DNA from: Deuterostichococcus epilithicus
Taxonomy: Eukaryota > Chlorophyta > Trebouxiophyceae > Prasiolales > Stichococcaceae
DNA length: 64,000 nt
Direction of reading: 5' to 3'
Assembly (NCBI GenBank): GCA_033439295.1
Contig: JAVTLE010000014.1
Coordinates: 3,410,001 to 3,474,000, forward strand
Positions within the stretch are counted from its first letter, which is position 1. Every line of letters begins with the position of its first letter. This document shows, one piece after another, positions 1-13,700 of the stretch. Under the pieces are notes generated by a model. It ran no database searches. It was not told where the DNA came from and saw only the letters and a list, made by a program, of their open reading frames with translations. The translations under genes and the position numbers were made by a program.

Positions 1-384
1 GCGGCAACACTGCTGTCATTCCAGGCCCGGGCTGGACGAGGGGCTGGGCCAAAGGCGCAGCAGCAGTCTGCTGGTCGCTTTGGGGCATGGGCCGCGGTGG
101 TGAGACGCCGCCGTGGCTGGCGACTGGCGCCCGCCGCTGCGGCGGCGGCGGTGCTGACGCTGGGTGTGGCGCATTGCGCGGATCGCCCTTCAATGATTCT
201 GCCTCTCCAGCATCTGATGTGTGTGCTGATCCTGCAGCAAGCAAGCCCTGTAGTCGGTATGTGTGGAATAAATTTCGACGCTGCTGCAAAGCAGGATCTA
301 CACCCAGGCTACGGAGCAGCGTCTCGCAGGCTCACCCGCACGAGCGCCAACGCCGATACGGTGCCGGCTGTCCAGACCAGCTAG
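1..384 (+). CDS. Possible 3' exon of a truncated gene (unrecognised)
   Basis: The first reading frame is open from base 1 to a stop at 382-384. It encodes a basic stretch (VVRRRRGWRLAP) followed by an Ala/Leu-rich, potentially membrane-spanning segment. That would fit the tail of a gene entering from the left, but no family was recognised and the later residues do not look constrained. The frame could equally be a chance opening in GC-rich DNA. Confidence 0.15.
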   Translation, partial: AATLLSFQARAGRGAGPKAQQQSAGRFGAWAAVVRRRRGWRLAPAAAAAAVLTLGVAHCADRPSMILPLQHLMCVLILQQASPVVGMCGINFDAAAKQDLHPGYGAASRRLTRTSANADTVPAVQTS

Positions 385-1719
385 AGGTAGCGTCGAAGTC
401 TGCGGGCCAGATAGGAGCGAGCAACTCAGAATCCGATCGCAAGCGCAGGTCGCGTCGTGTTTGGAGGCTTGCAGGACGTGGGCGCGAGGCGCCGTGTCCG
501 TCAACACTTTGGCGCTCGCCTATTCAACCAGCCATCGTTGCGCATTCGCGAAAACGCAGCCTCGCACAAACCTGGCTCGCCACACCTGGCACTCCAGTTG
601 CGGGTCGCCGAAGCCAGTACAGCCCAGCAAACTGCTGGCGCTTGACCCACAGCCATTCTGGTGCTCGATCAGAGTCTGCTACCGAGCCCCGCGGCGTGCG
701 TCGCCACTGCCTGCGGCCTCTCATGCAAGCTGACGACGCACTTGCTGCTTTTGCTGACAGGCAACCAACTCACCACGGGCCTGCTGGTGTCGTCCAGGAG
801 GTGTTCCCCGCACGCGCCCAGGCCCACGCATAGCAACAGCACTGCGGGCCACAAGCGGCAGCGTCAGCAGACAAGCCGGGGCACCCAATCTTCAGGCGGC
901 CCCGTATCGTTCTCCGTGAGGCCGCATCGCCAAGAGGACGGGCAGTGGGTCATCAGTTGTGAGCATGCATGCCACACTTGGAGTTCCCGTCTTGCATGCG
1001 GCGGTCTGCGATGCAGCCCACGAGACCAAAACCCACGAGGAACGACAACGAGATGGCTGAAGCGGCACGAACCTGCGGTAAGCATCCACCCCTCGGCGCG
1101 GCGATCGCGACGCCCCATCCTGCAAGACGCAGGCTGCCGCTCATTGTGACGCATCCCTGATGTGCCGGCGCACGCTGGTCTGTCTGTCAATTTTCGGTCC
1201 TGCTCTCAGAGTGAAATACAGAAGTCGCCTCAGGCGGCTGGCATCGCGCGCTGCACAGCAAATTGACGTGGACAACGCTGTGTGCGCAAGCCACGAGGCA
1301 GTCTCCACGCGCACGCCCAGCGGAGGAGGAGCGACGAGTGCAGGGCTGTCGAAGCGGACCTGCGACGAATGCGGGTGTCCCGGGACGAGCGTGACGCGCA
1401 ACCCGTTGCACGTCTGCAGGCGTGCTGTTGCTTTCGATCCGCGGGGCCCGGCGGCGGCCGTTGTGCCCGTTCGGGGGCTTGCTCGCCGCTGGAGGCAGGT
1501 TGCTGAGGTGGCATGTGCTAACCGCACACCTATCTGCGGCAATATTGACGGCTAATGCGTCCTATGCATGCCTCCTTACCCCTACGATCCTGCAGATGCT
1601 CTCCATCGTTGCAAGAGCGTCTGGCATGTTGCAGAGCATCTCCCAAGCGCACGCGGCAATCGCCGAAACCTCTTTCTTTCTAGCAAGCCATCCACCGACT
1701 AGCGACTACTGAGACATGT
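385..1719. other. Intergenic stretch, no supported gene
   Basis: Several overlapping frames of 60-130 codons occur on both strands, but none shows a recognisable domain or a plausible exon chain. The stretch lies downstream of the GCN1 stop on the minus strand and probably includes its 3' untranslated region. Nothing further is seen. Confidence 0.5.
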
Positions 1720-4700
1720 TCACAGCACGCCATCCTCCAAGGCATCGTCAAGCGGCAGCCGCGCCAGGCGCCGCAGGGTCGGCTCTGTCAGGAAATTGCG
1801 CGCCGTTGGGCCCGGATTGCCGCTGGCCAGCCACTCCTGCGCATAGCAGGCACGTGCACGCCTTGGTCTTGCAACCTCCCAACGAACCTATTGCACTCTG
1901 TCTGACAACTGACCAGGTTGTGTGACGCACTTCATGGAGCCTCCGGGTCCCAGCAGATCGTTCCGCAAGAGGCGGGTGCGCAGGATGCCTGAGAGGAGGG
2001 CGGCGGCCATGTGCGAGCATGACAGCGGGCAAGCTGTTGGCACCTGGGCGATGGCGATGTCGACGTTGAGCCGCAGCGTGGCGGCGGCGGCGCGCTCGGC
2101 GGCGAGGCGTGTGGGGCCGGCGCCAGCGGACGCCAGCGCTGCCACCAGCGGCACCACCTCCGACAGGTGTGGCGCCAGCGCAGAAGCGTCCTCCGCAGCC
2201 ACCCGACGGAGTACCTGCACGATCAGACGTCGGAAAGGACTGGTCAATGCAAAGCATCTGTGCCCACTGCAGCCGCTGCCACTGCTGTGTATTCCCACTC
2301 AACAACGACGGCACGGCCCGCGACCCAGAGCAGAAACCCCTCCGCCGCATCCACTGCGTTTGATGCATGCCTGGCCACCGCAAGGTGCAGCTGGCCGTGT
2401 GCCCTCGTCGCACCAGCGCGAGCGCACTGAGGATGCACTCCGCGAGACCGCACCTGCAGCCCGGCGCGCTGCACCTCCGACGGCTGGTCTGGGCCCAGCA
2501 GGCCTACGACGGCGGGCACCAGCCCCGGCAGCGCGGGCGCCGCTCCGTGCTGTTTCAGCTGCCCGGCGGCCAGGCTGCCGGCCGCAGCGGCGGCGGCCAC
2601 CTTGACCGCCACTGTGTCATCGCGCCCAAAGCGCACGATGGCGCCCTCCACCCTGGCGTCCAGCCCCGCCTCCTCCAGCCTGCCGGCTCGTGAATCGTGA
2701 AACCAGGGTTTTGCTTCGTGCAGAGGTTCGGAAAGCTCGTCAGGCGGGGGGCGCCGCCTGCGGCGCGCCGAATATTGGCGCGTGCTCCCGCTCCAGGCGC
2801 AGAGCCCTGGTACTGCTGAAAGGCGACACGCTGACAGCACCACATTGACAACTGTGCCATCTGCCAATGCCAGCCATGCCTCCTGACGCAGGAGCAGCAA
2901 AGAGCGTCTCGACCCCGGCACCTGGGCAGGGCGTGCTGGATGGCGGATGCCAGTGCCAGGGCGTTGCCCAGGCGCTGTGGCCAGGCGCCCGGCTGCGCCA
3001 GCGCCAGCGGCCCAGCTGCCAGCGTCGCCGCCAGCTCCTCCGCTGCGGCGTGCGCCGCCCATGCGCCCAGGCAGCCCGCCAGCTCCGCGATCAGCGCCTC
3101 ATCCTCGCCTGCGATGCGCGGCAGGCTGTGGCTGAAACGAGCCGCCTGACCGGGTCGCCCGGGCCGTGCCCAGCAGTGCACAGAGTCGCAGTCGCACCGT
3201 TGCACAGGCTCACACTTGAATAACCCCAGCGGGTGATGGGTGGACCTCACCGCATACCATAGCCGGCGTGCAGTGATTGGTACAGCGCAACGCTCTCAGC
3301 CATGCTCGATACAGCGGCACCGAGCAGCCGAAGCCGCTCACCGGCATTGGGCAGCATCGCGGCCAGCAGGCCGCCCAGCTTGGACAGCACCGCCGGCGAC
3401 AGCCGCCCGCCGGCGGACAGCAGCAGCCCCCGCAGCGCGGCGGCGTAGCCCTCCTTGAGGCCCGGCTCGGCGGAGTGCAGCAGGGTGGCCAGCTGGTCGC
3501 CTGCCAGCTGGTCCACGCGCGCCGACAGCGCCGCGAGCTGGCCCAGGTTGGCGCCCGCCTGGGTGCGCACCTGCTTCGCCTGCGCGCAGCAAAAAGATTG
3601 TAGCCGCATGGGCATGCTGGGCATCAGACTCTGGGCGCGCAGTCTGCTCGTGCCCCATCGATGGCAGTGTCGACTGTGCCCACAAGCCGCAGCGGGGCGG
3701 TGACATTCGCTGCGAGTCGTGGCTGGACTGCTGCATGTCACCTGGGGGACACGCAGCAGCCAGGCAGGCGCACCGGGTCGGCGAGGCACTTGATGAAGGT
3801 GGTCTGCAGCTGCGGCAGGAAGGGCTTGAGGGCGGGGCCAGCCTTGGACAGCAGCGCCTCGAGCGTGCCCAGGATGGCGGCCTTCACGCCCGACGCAAAC
3901 CGGTCGCCGATGATGCGGATGAGCGGCCCCGTGATCTGCAGCAGGCGACAAACCCACCGCGGCTCAGGATTGCATCGCTGCGCTGCAGCTCTCTGTGGCC
4001 ATGTGCACAGACCGGGATGCGGTTTGCGCCGTGCGGGCAAGATGATGCACGGGTCTGGGACGCTGCTGGCGGATCGTGTCATGTGCGCAGAAGGCGGCAT
4101 CACCAACCAGTGCGTGGGTGTTGAGAGCTGCAGCACCGAGGCAGGGTGCAGAACGTGATCGACAGGGGGACGCGCCTGCACGACGAAGGGCTTCAGGGCG
4201 GCCTCGCCGGTGGCGCTGACCAGCTCGCCGAGGCCCTCCGCCGCCAGCTCCCGCAGCTCCGCGCTGCTGCCCTGCCGCACAGCAGAGGCGGACACCAGGG
4301 TCAGGACATGCTTGTGCGGCTGGGTTCAGGCTTCGTAGCTGCAGAGGTGCACGCACGGTGCAGAGGTGCAGACACGGGCGTCGACGGCGGCGAGCCACCT
4401 GCAGCACGCCCTGCAGGTAGATGGGCAGCAGCGGCGCCAGCGCCTTGGGCAGGCACAGGCCCGGCAGCAGCAGGGGGCCGGGGAGCCGACGCCGGCGCTG
4501 CCGCTCCACCGCGGTGCCCACCGCCTCCTTGAGCGTGCGCACGTAGGCGGGGCCCAGCTCCTTGGGCACCGCGGAGGTGGCGGCCCCCACGGCGGTCCAC
4601 ACCGCTACCAGCACGCCCTCGTCCGCTTCAGTGAACAGCGGGATGAGCGCCTGCCGATGGAATGACGATGAGTTTCATGCTAGTTCTCTTTCTGAAGCAT

Positions 4701-7700
4701 TCGAGCCAGGTCGTTGGCTCATGCTGCCAGCAGCACCGCCTCTTCAACATGCATGAACAGATCGCCTTGCGCCTGCCAACATATTGATGAGTTGTTGCTT
4801 GTTGTGCGTTCTGAAATACGCTACAATGGGATTCAGGCGCTGTTGGAATACATCGCCAGCAGCACATCCTCATCGTTATCATCTTGCATGGAGTGCGCGA
4901 CGGACGCTCGTGCACCGAGGCAGGCCGGCCGCTGCCCTGCGACCGCACAGCAGTATGCCCGCCAGCACAGGCGCACGAGCCGGGCCGTCAACAGCGCTGC
5001 TGGTGCCCAACCGGCCAAGGCTGGAGCAGATCCTGCGGCGTCCCAGCCAGCGCACCGTGAGCAGGGCGGGCAGGTGCTCCTGGAAGTCGAACTTGGCGGT
5101 GCGACAGAAGAGGGAGGCAGCGTCCGCGGCTCCGCGCCGCCGGCCTGGCTCCTCAAGCGCCTTGGTCAGCTCTCCCACCAGCAGATAGGCGCCCTCCTAC
5201 GGCAAATTTCGCCAATAGGATGAAGTCCAGCAAATCCCAAAGCAAAGTTGATGCGGTTGGTCCCCACAACCAAGAACTGTCACCATTGGTGAGGGCGCGT
5301 TCAAGTTATGCCATGTGCATCAAGTTGTCATTGGTGAATTTATAATCGTGTTCATCCGCCATCAGGTGTCAAAGTGCACGATGCCGTAGATCCAGCATAT
5401 ATCCAGCTCAAGTGTAGATGCTTGTGTATGCCGGTGTCACATTTTCTTTGTCTTTTTCTTCTCTTAGTACAAGAGTCATGCTCAAGTCCCTGCTGAAATG
5501 AAGTCTACACTTGAGCGTACGCTTGAGCATGACACTTGCACCGCTCAAACACACTTGAACATACGTTCGAGCATACAGCTGACACCACATTTCACCTTAG
5601 ACAATGTGCGCTCAGGGTGTTCAATCGAGGCAGCGAGACCTTTTTGAAGCACACCGCATTCTGCAGGGACCACAACTTGTCTGACTCACCTCGGTGACGG
5701 TGCCGACGACCTTGGCGAGGGCATCCCGCGCTGCGGCGGCCTTGGCATTGCCGTCCTCGGGTGACCGGCTTGCCAGCTCCAACAGCGGCGGCATGATGTT
5801 GGAGAGGTGGTTGTGCACCGCCGGCCCTGCAGACGCGTTGCGATGTGGGTCAAGGGCGTCTGGCCAGGTGGGCTTGCAACATCCCAGCGCACAAGCTGCT
5901 GGCCGAGTCGGCAGAACCAGTTCTGGTCGCGTGAATACAGCAGATGGTGGTTGGAAGGCCTGCACGACAGCATCGCTCAAGTCGAGCCGACGAGCAGACC
6001 ACTGCAGCACAACCGGTGCACCCACCTGCGACCTCGGACAGCGAGCCGAGGGCGATTACGTCAGCCGCAGACAGCGGCGGCTTGAGCAGCCGCGGCAGCA
6101 TTGTGGCGAGCGCCGAGGGGCGCACGCTGAGGATCACCCGCAGGCCCGCCAGCGCCTGCACCAGCACGTGGCATTGCCAGCAGTCACGTTGCCGCACGAT
6201 GCACGGAGGTAGCAGGCACTTGCAGCTGCCTGACGTGAGGCATCAGCAGACTCCGTTGCTGTGCCGAGCACCTCCTGCGTCAACGGACCAACAGTGCATG
6301 TGCACCCGGCCTGCCGCCATCAAGACCGAGTCTGTCGTCGCGCGCACCTGCTCAGCTTCGTCGCCAGACAGAGACGCCAGTAGACTGGGGATGACCGAGT
6401 CGACGGCGCCGCCGCCGCCCTTGAAGAGGATGCTGAATGCGCCGCCCGCCGCCTGTCAATGTGCACAAATGATCACTCTGCCTACGCATACATGCTGTCG
6501 TTTGTGCATGCTGCAGCCGCCCACTTCGCATCCAGAAGTTGCTCTTCGTGTCCAGCAGCGGCAGCAGCAGCAGCAGCAGCCGCAGCAGCAGCAGCAGCAG
6601 CAGCAGCAAAGCCTTAGCCTTTGCCTTTGATGAGCCGTGTCCATGGGTCAGCTACGCGACCGTCGTGACCAACATGCAAACATTAGAAGACTCCGTTGCA
6701 ACGCGTGCTGATGGGCAAGCAGGGCCTGAAGGGCAGGCAAGCGCACCGTGCGGACGAGGGCGTCATCGTCGCACAGCGCGGTCTGGATGGTGGGCAGCAC
6801 CGCCGGCAGCATTTCTGCCAGCTGCTGCCGGGTGACGCTCTTCAGCACCTCCTCGATGCCATAGCACACGCCCTGCCGCGTGCCCGCCTCCTCCGAGCCC
6901 ATGCCCTCCTGCAAGCCGGGAAGACACAGACATTGATCGAAGAGCAGGGTGCCAACGACAGCAGCCTGCAGCGCTGAGCATCATTCAAGTGCAATGATGC
7001 CGTCAGCGGCGCTCCGAACACTGACACCAGCCAACCATGCTCAAGACGCAAGCTCGACTTTGAAGGCGCGTAACAGGGTCGAGAGCGCATCTCGAGCCTC
7101 CTTGCACGCTGTGCGTGCATGGCGCCGTGCAACAGGCTCGCTCGTTCTGCTGCAGACTGGTGTCCTCATCACCTCGCATGCGGGAACGGAACAAAAATAG
7201 AGAAACCGACAGACCTGGAGGATGGGCAGGATCTTGTGCAACACGCGCTCCCCCATCTTGCGCACCAGCTCCCCAATGCAGCTGGCCGCCATCTGGCGCC
7301 GCTCCTCGTCTGCACAGCACCAGCAGCCCAGGCAGGCGATGTTGCCCGGCCATGGCGAGGTGCATCAACATGCCAGGGTGAATGCATTTCCAGAGTCTGC
7401 CGCCCCTGCTCGGTGGGACGCCGGCGCAGCACCAGGAGGGTTCGCGAGATGCAGACTCAGCAGAGCAGCGAGCGTGCGACGATGCACTGCGGCCGCACCG
7501 GGGGAGCCGAGCGCCTCGATGAGGTAGCCCATGAGGGTGGGCAGGATCTCGGTGGTGGTGCGCGGCGTGTTGACGACCACCGTCTTCCAAACGTGCACCG
7601 CCGCCGTGCGCACGCTGTACGCCACGTCCGCGCGCGCCATGAACACCCGCGCCAGCACCTGCGCGAGCACGTGGCATGCTGGACCTCGAAATCCTTGCGC

Positions 7701-10700
7701 AGCGTCACACAGGTAATCACGGTGATGAGCCCGCAGCAGAGGTTCCAGGGGCGCACGAGTGGTGGGCACCCGAGAGCAACATCGCTGGGACGAGGACCAG
7801 CCATGCTACAGCGTCGAGAGCAACGCTCCAGTTCCACGCTGCCCCTGGCCCCTGGTTGCCCCCGACCACCAAGGTCAAGGCTGCGACGCCCACACGAGCC
7901 AGCACCAGGTGCAATTGGGCGCGGGCGCACCTCGTTGCGGCGCGCGATGCCGAAGGCGGCCAGGATGGCGGCACCCTGCTCCTCGGTGGAGGCGCCCTCC
8001 TCGTCGTCCCCGCCGTCCAGGTGCACCTTGCCGGTGGTGCCCGCCACCTGCACCATGAACGGTGCATGCTGGTGTGCTCGGACGATTCATGAGCACTGCC
8101 GGTGGTGCCCGCCAGCTGTGCTATGAACAGGGCCGATGGTGTGCTTGGAGGATTCGTATGCACTGCCACCTGCGCCGCGATTGCAGAACTGCCCAGGTTC
8201 TAAGACGACTGTCAAGGTGCGGCGGCAAGGAGCGGGCGAGGCACTGGCGCCGCTTTGCTCGCCCAAATCCGGTGGGGTGAAGCCGGCTGCGCTGCCCCGC
8301 CTCTCTGCCGTGTCTGGTCTACAGGGCGGATCTCGAACCTGAATCGGACTCATTAACCCAAACATCCATCTGAGCATGTGCTTGATGCCATCATCTGATG
8401 GTGCGGTCAAGCACGTTTACAAGTCACGATCAGTTTTTCAACGATGAGCAGCGTTGCGCATGCTCGAGTGCTGTCCGCAAACCTCCCGGATTGGCAAATG
8501 CCCTCCTGAAATCACAGCCGCCACAGACAGGCGGCCGTGGGATGAACGAGAGGAAAGTCACGAGGTCCATTCTGTGCGTGCTGGTGCCTGATAGTGCCGC
8601 TGCAGCCCACAGTACAGCGCAGCCCAGAGCCACTACCACTGCTTGCCAAACGGCAGTGGTGTATGGGTTCAACAACCTATTTGAGGTATGCCTTAGGGGG
8701 CTCTGGCCTGCTGAGCCTGTCCCTCGATCCCGCAGCAGGAAGGCGATGCTCGGGGGATTGGCAGCCGGTGCGCCTTACAACCATGTGAGCACGCCGGCTG
8801 TTGGGCAGACCGGCTTGCAACAGCGGCCGTGCTCANGACNGCAGCCTGTGNCAAGGGGGGGGGTAGCACACCTTGAATAGCAGGTCGCCGAGCAGCTCCA
8901 CAGAGGACTGCCGGATGCGCCAGTTGGCGTTCCCGGTGCCGTCCAGGATGGCGGGCAGCAGCAGCTCCAGGGCCGACCCCGTGTACAGGTCCACCAGCGT
9001 GCGGCCGGCTGCCAGCGCCGCCGAGCGCACGCCCTCTGCCTCGTCGGCCAGCCCGCCCAGCACCGCCGGCAGGATGGCCTCCAGGTGCACCTGCACAAAT
9101 AGAGGGGAGATCGGAAACCCAGTGACGAAAGGCACTGCACAATGCCCCGGCCTTGGTCGTGCCTGCTGCCCCGCTGTTCACTTTGGGCAGGCCACGGTGG
9201 ATGATGGGAAGCGTTCTGAAGCGTTCCACATCGTGCCCTTCCTGTCTCGGCAAGGCGGCCGCCAGACACGGCTGTCATCACGTTCCCTGCAGGACGGGCA
9301 TGCGACCAGCCAGTCACAGTGCGACTGATCACCTGGCAGTCGTCGGGCTGGGCGAGTGGCAGGAACTTGAACAGGGTGAGGCTGCCTTCGCGCGCGACGG
9401 CGGCCTTGGCGCGGCAGCTGGCCAGGATGTCGGGCAGCAGGGCTGCCAGGTGCTCAGGCCCCAGCACCCCCAGCACCTCCGCTAGGCCCTGCGCCGCGCC
9501 CGACCGCTCCACGCTCGAGCCCTGCGTGCAGGGGCAGTGGTGCGATGGCTGTCGTACGCCATTCAAGGGCCGCAGGCTTCTGTCAGCCTGTTTGAACGTT
9601 GTGGCCGCCATGAAAGGCAGCTGGTGTCCAGGTCACGAGGACGGCCGCAGCTGCTGCAAGCTTGCTGTGGCAGTCGCCCCGAAAGGCTGCGGCATGTGGT
9701 ACCAGGAACTTGTGCAGCCGCGCAGCGGCAGGCGAAAGGGAAGGTGGGCAGGAAATGACCGGCGGCGCGCCTCTGAGCTTTAGGGGCTAGGAGTTTTGAG
9801 TCGGATGGCGCACCTCCGAGCGCAGCGTGGCGAGCAGCCAGGGCACGAGCTCGGTGAAGTGCTCGGCGCCCATGCCGCGCAGCAGGGAGCCGAGGGCGCG
9901 CGCCGCGGTGGCGCGCACCTCCGGCAGCGGGTCCACCACCGCCGCCTGCAGCTCCGGCATCAGCAGCCCCACGTACGGTGCCATGTCCTGCGGCCGGGCA
10001 GGGGCTGCTCACACGTGTCCATCGCGCTACATTGGGTGCCATCTGCCTGCACCCCCGGCATCAGCAGCCCCGCGTACGGCGCCGTGTTCTGCGGCCGGGG
10101 AGGAACTGCGGTTGCAGCATCCGTCGCGCCATGTTGCGTGCCATCTGCCGAACCCTCAAGAATCCTGTAGCCGCCGGCCGGCCTCCATCTGCACACAACT
10201 TGGACAACTCGCCAGCCTCGCTGCTGCATTGCCCGAAGCTCTTGCGGGCGGCAGTGCAGCCCTCACAGCTGTGAGTGCACTCAGAAGAGATGTTCCGCAA
10301 TGCCCGCAGGGAGACGGTCGGCGGCGAGGGGGCCGCACCTTGGGCTCGTTGATGAGGGCGCACATGTTGCCGACGATGCGGGCGGCCTTGCGCTTGGCGT
10401 CGCCCGATCGGTCGCGCAAGCCGCGGCCCACCACCGGCACGATCAGCGCCAGGCTGGCCGCGTCGATGGTGTTGATGAACACCGTGTCCAGCAGCACCTG
10501 GCAGTGAGGGGTCCGCCTCAGTGGGCTCGCCTGCCGGGATCCCGACTGAAGCCAAATGCTTGCGGATGTCCAGTCTCGCCGGCGCTTGCACATGCTGCCT
10601 GTCCAGCTGGAACAGCTGCGCCAGGATCCTCGGCTGCACCAGTGCAACGTCATGGTGTGCTGCCAAAGCACAGGCCGCACCTCGAGGGTGGCGCGGGTGT

Positions 10701-13700
10701 GCTTCCCCGGATCTGCGATGGCGGCCAGCAGCGTGGGCACCAGCACCGACACCTCCGGGTTGCGGATCACCGACCCCACCTACACACCCGACAATGAGAC
10801 GCTCAATGAAATGTTGGGTTCAGATGTAGCATCAAACTTGACGACAAGTGTGTTCGATGTCCCTTGGCTGGCCACATGGCCATCGCCCAGTGGCCCAGGC
10901 CTCCCGCAGCTTGCGCACAGTCAGCAGGTAGACGACTTTGCAAGCCTGAAGCCGGCACGGCAACAGTGATAGCGACGCTGTTGCGGGGCCGCGGACGGAC
11001 CTCGTTGAGGGCGGTGCGGGCGGCGGTCTGCACGCGTGGGTGTGGGTCGGTCAGCACGCCCGACAGCCGCGGCACGATGGTGGGCAGGCAGGCGGACAGC
11101 TGCTTGGGGGCGCAGTAGGCCATGGCGCCCAGCAGCTGGATGCTGCCCTGCTTAGTGCGCCAGGCCTTGTCTTCCACACCCTTCAGCAGCGCCGGCAGCA
11201 CCAGCTTCACGCCTGCGGGGGTCGGGCGAGGAAAGGACATTTCCAGAATACACCATATGGGTGGGGGGTGCTGACAGGAGACTGCCTAGTATGGTGTCAA
11301 GAATCAGGAGGAAGTGACGACTGATTGCGACGGCACAATGCGCTGCGTCTGAAACGTCCAGCACTCTGGAGCTTATGGATCGCGACATGCAGCCTGTGAG
11401 AACACTCGAAAGCTCACAGCGCGTCTTCGCTGAGGGGAAGCTCCGATCGTATGGGTGCGCCCCTGTTAGCAGTCATGCGCAGAAACTCGGAAGCACTGCC
11501 ACCGACTCCAAGGCTTTGCCGCCGTGCTGCCGGCGTCTCTTGGAAGCAAGGGCATGGAAGTAGGAGGCCGCACCCTGGCCGGACAGCTGGGCCATGATGG
11601 CACGGGAGGCGCCGTCGGTGGCCTCCCGCACCCCGGCGTCGCCGTCGCCGAAGGCCACCAGAAGCATGGGCAGGATGTGGATGACGTACGGCTCGAACAG
11701 GCGGCCCAGCTTCTCCACCAGGCACTCGAAGGCGAACAGCGCTCCCTCCCGCGCCTGCCGCCACGTGGCATGGAAGTTTCAGGGCTGAGCCACAGGGTTT
11801 GGGTAGCACGGCCGACTGCTGAACCGCCTTGACCTGGCAGCCCCGAGCCGTTGCATGGGCAAAGACAGCAAGGCGGCACAGAGGATATCCAAGGATCGAG
11901 CGATGTTCATGACGCTGATGAGAGGTGTGACCTCCGACACTGTGCGTGCATTGGAGCAGCAGCGATGCGGTGGCAGCACCTGTGCGCTGCCCTTGTTCTC
12001 GATGCCGGACTTCAGCGCGTCCATGATGCCGTGGCCGCGCAGGGCCGTGATGCCCAGGCCCTTCACCACGCCGGCGATGCCGAAGGCTCCGCCGCGTCTG
12101 GAAGCAACGAACAGTCCACCGGACTTGTTGGCAGCACGCCAAGAGCAGCGCAGCTGCATGGCTCTCAGCCCCAGTCAGATGTCGGGCTGCAGAGCCACCC
12201 CATCAGGTGCACAGTGCTAGGCATTACTGTGACGTGCGAAACAGCTGCCGGCTCTGCACAGCTGGGGTTCCCGAGCAGCTTCGTCTCCTCCTGGAACATT
12301 GCCAAGGCCTGTACTATAGATCCCAAGCATGACACCGCCATGATGCACAGGACACCGGACCAATGCTTCAGATGGGGCGGCACCTGTCGGCGTAGCGGTC
12401 AGCGGACAGCATGGCCAGCAGGCGCTGCACCAGGGCGGCCACATAGGGCGCGTCCGCCGAGAGGCCGGCCATGAGCGGCGGCAGGCAGCCGCTGACCGCG
12501 CGCTGCACCGCCTCCGACGGCGTCGCCAGCACCTCCAGCAGCGTCTCTACGATCGCGCGCACCTGCCCAACACAGCAAGGAGGTGGCCGCTTTGAGCAGG
12601 ACAACTCTGACACCTGGGAGGGTCGAGCTTCCCGGCTTCGCCTGGCCACGCAGAATGACAGGGCACCTGGCACGTCGCGTTGCGCCCGCTTCCCTCAGGT
12701 CCTGCTTCTGTCTGGTCCACCGCTGTCCTGCGCGGTTGTGGTTGTGGGAAGGAACGCTCGATTGGAAGTGGGCACCTTGGCATCCCCTGGCGGCAGGTGG
12801 CGCGCGAGCGTGCCCAGCAGCACCACCACGCCCTCGCGCACGAGGTCGTAGTTTTCCTCGTCGCCCGCCGCGGCAGCGTCCCCGTCCAGGTAGCGCTCGA
12901 AAAGCGCCAGCATGGGCGCCGAGTGCCCTGCGCCGTGCGTGTCCACCAGAGCCACGCCTGCATGCACGCAGGCACTCGGGGGTGGCTGCGCGTGCTGTGG
13001 CCTGGCGGTTGCAGGAGCCGGCGGACGGTGGTGCACACAGCATCAGGAAGCAGTGATGCGGTTGACCCTCGTTGGCCGGGCAGACACACCAGTTCCAAGG
13101 TAGGCCGGCACTCGATAGGGCGAGGACGCAGTAGTGAAGATGGCGTGCCACAGAGAGCAGAACAAACTTGCAGGGGGGGACGCGGCGTGAGGGACACGGC
13201 GCACCGACGCTGACCGTGAGCCGCATGTCGATGGGTTGGGGGTCGCCCAGCCCAGAGGCCGGGGGTGAGAGGGCCACGCGTATGATGACAAGCCGAATCG
13301 GAACTGGACATACAAAGTACGAGAAAGAGAGCAAAGAGCGGGCGCACCGGCGCCGACCATGACCTCCCGCACGTCAGGGTCGGGGTCGCCCAGCCCGGAT
13401 GCCAGCAGGAAGTCCAGCGCCGGCTGCACCTGGGCGGGGCCCAGCAGCGGCGCAACGGCGCGCAGCGCCAGTGCCGCGCCGTTGCGCGCACGGATGCCAG
13501 CGCCGGCGTAGCTGGCGGTCAGGTGGTCCAGCGCGTCGCCTGCGCTGTTCGGGTGCTCCTGCAGTGGCGGTGGTCCATCTGAGTGAGTTCCGGACCATAA
13601 TTACGAAGTCGAGTGGGCTCCTGGATGTCTGGCTTGCTGGGCAAGGGGATGGAAATGGTGCCGGACTGTTGCTGAGAGGTGACTGCCTGGCAGTCTCCAA

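Noticed and set aside
87-833. 248-codon plus ORF at the left edge
   Set aside because: Composition is that of random GC-rich DNA, with no domain and no splice-consistent partner.
1160-1555. 131-codon plus ORF between the left edge and GCN1
   Set aside because: Cys/Arg-rich translation with no recognisable family, and overlapping minus ORFs of similar length.
6539-6835. Poly-Ser / poly-Gln / poly-Cys frames over the CAG run
   Set aside because: Microsatellite artefact inside a GCN1 intron; neighbouring residues show no domain.
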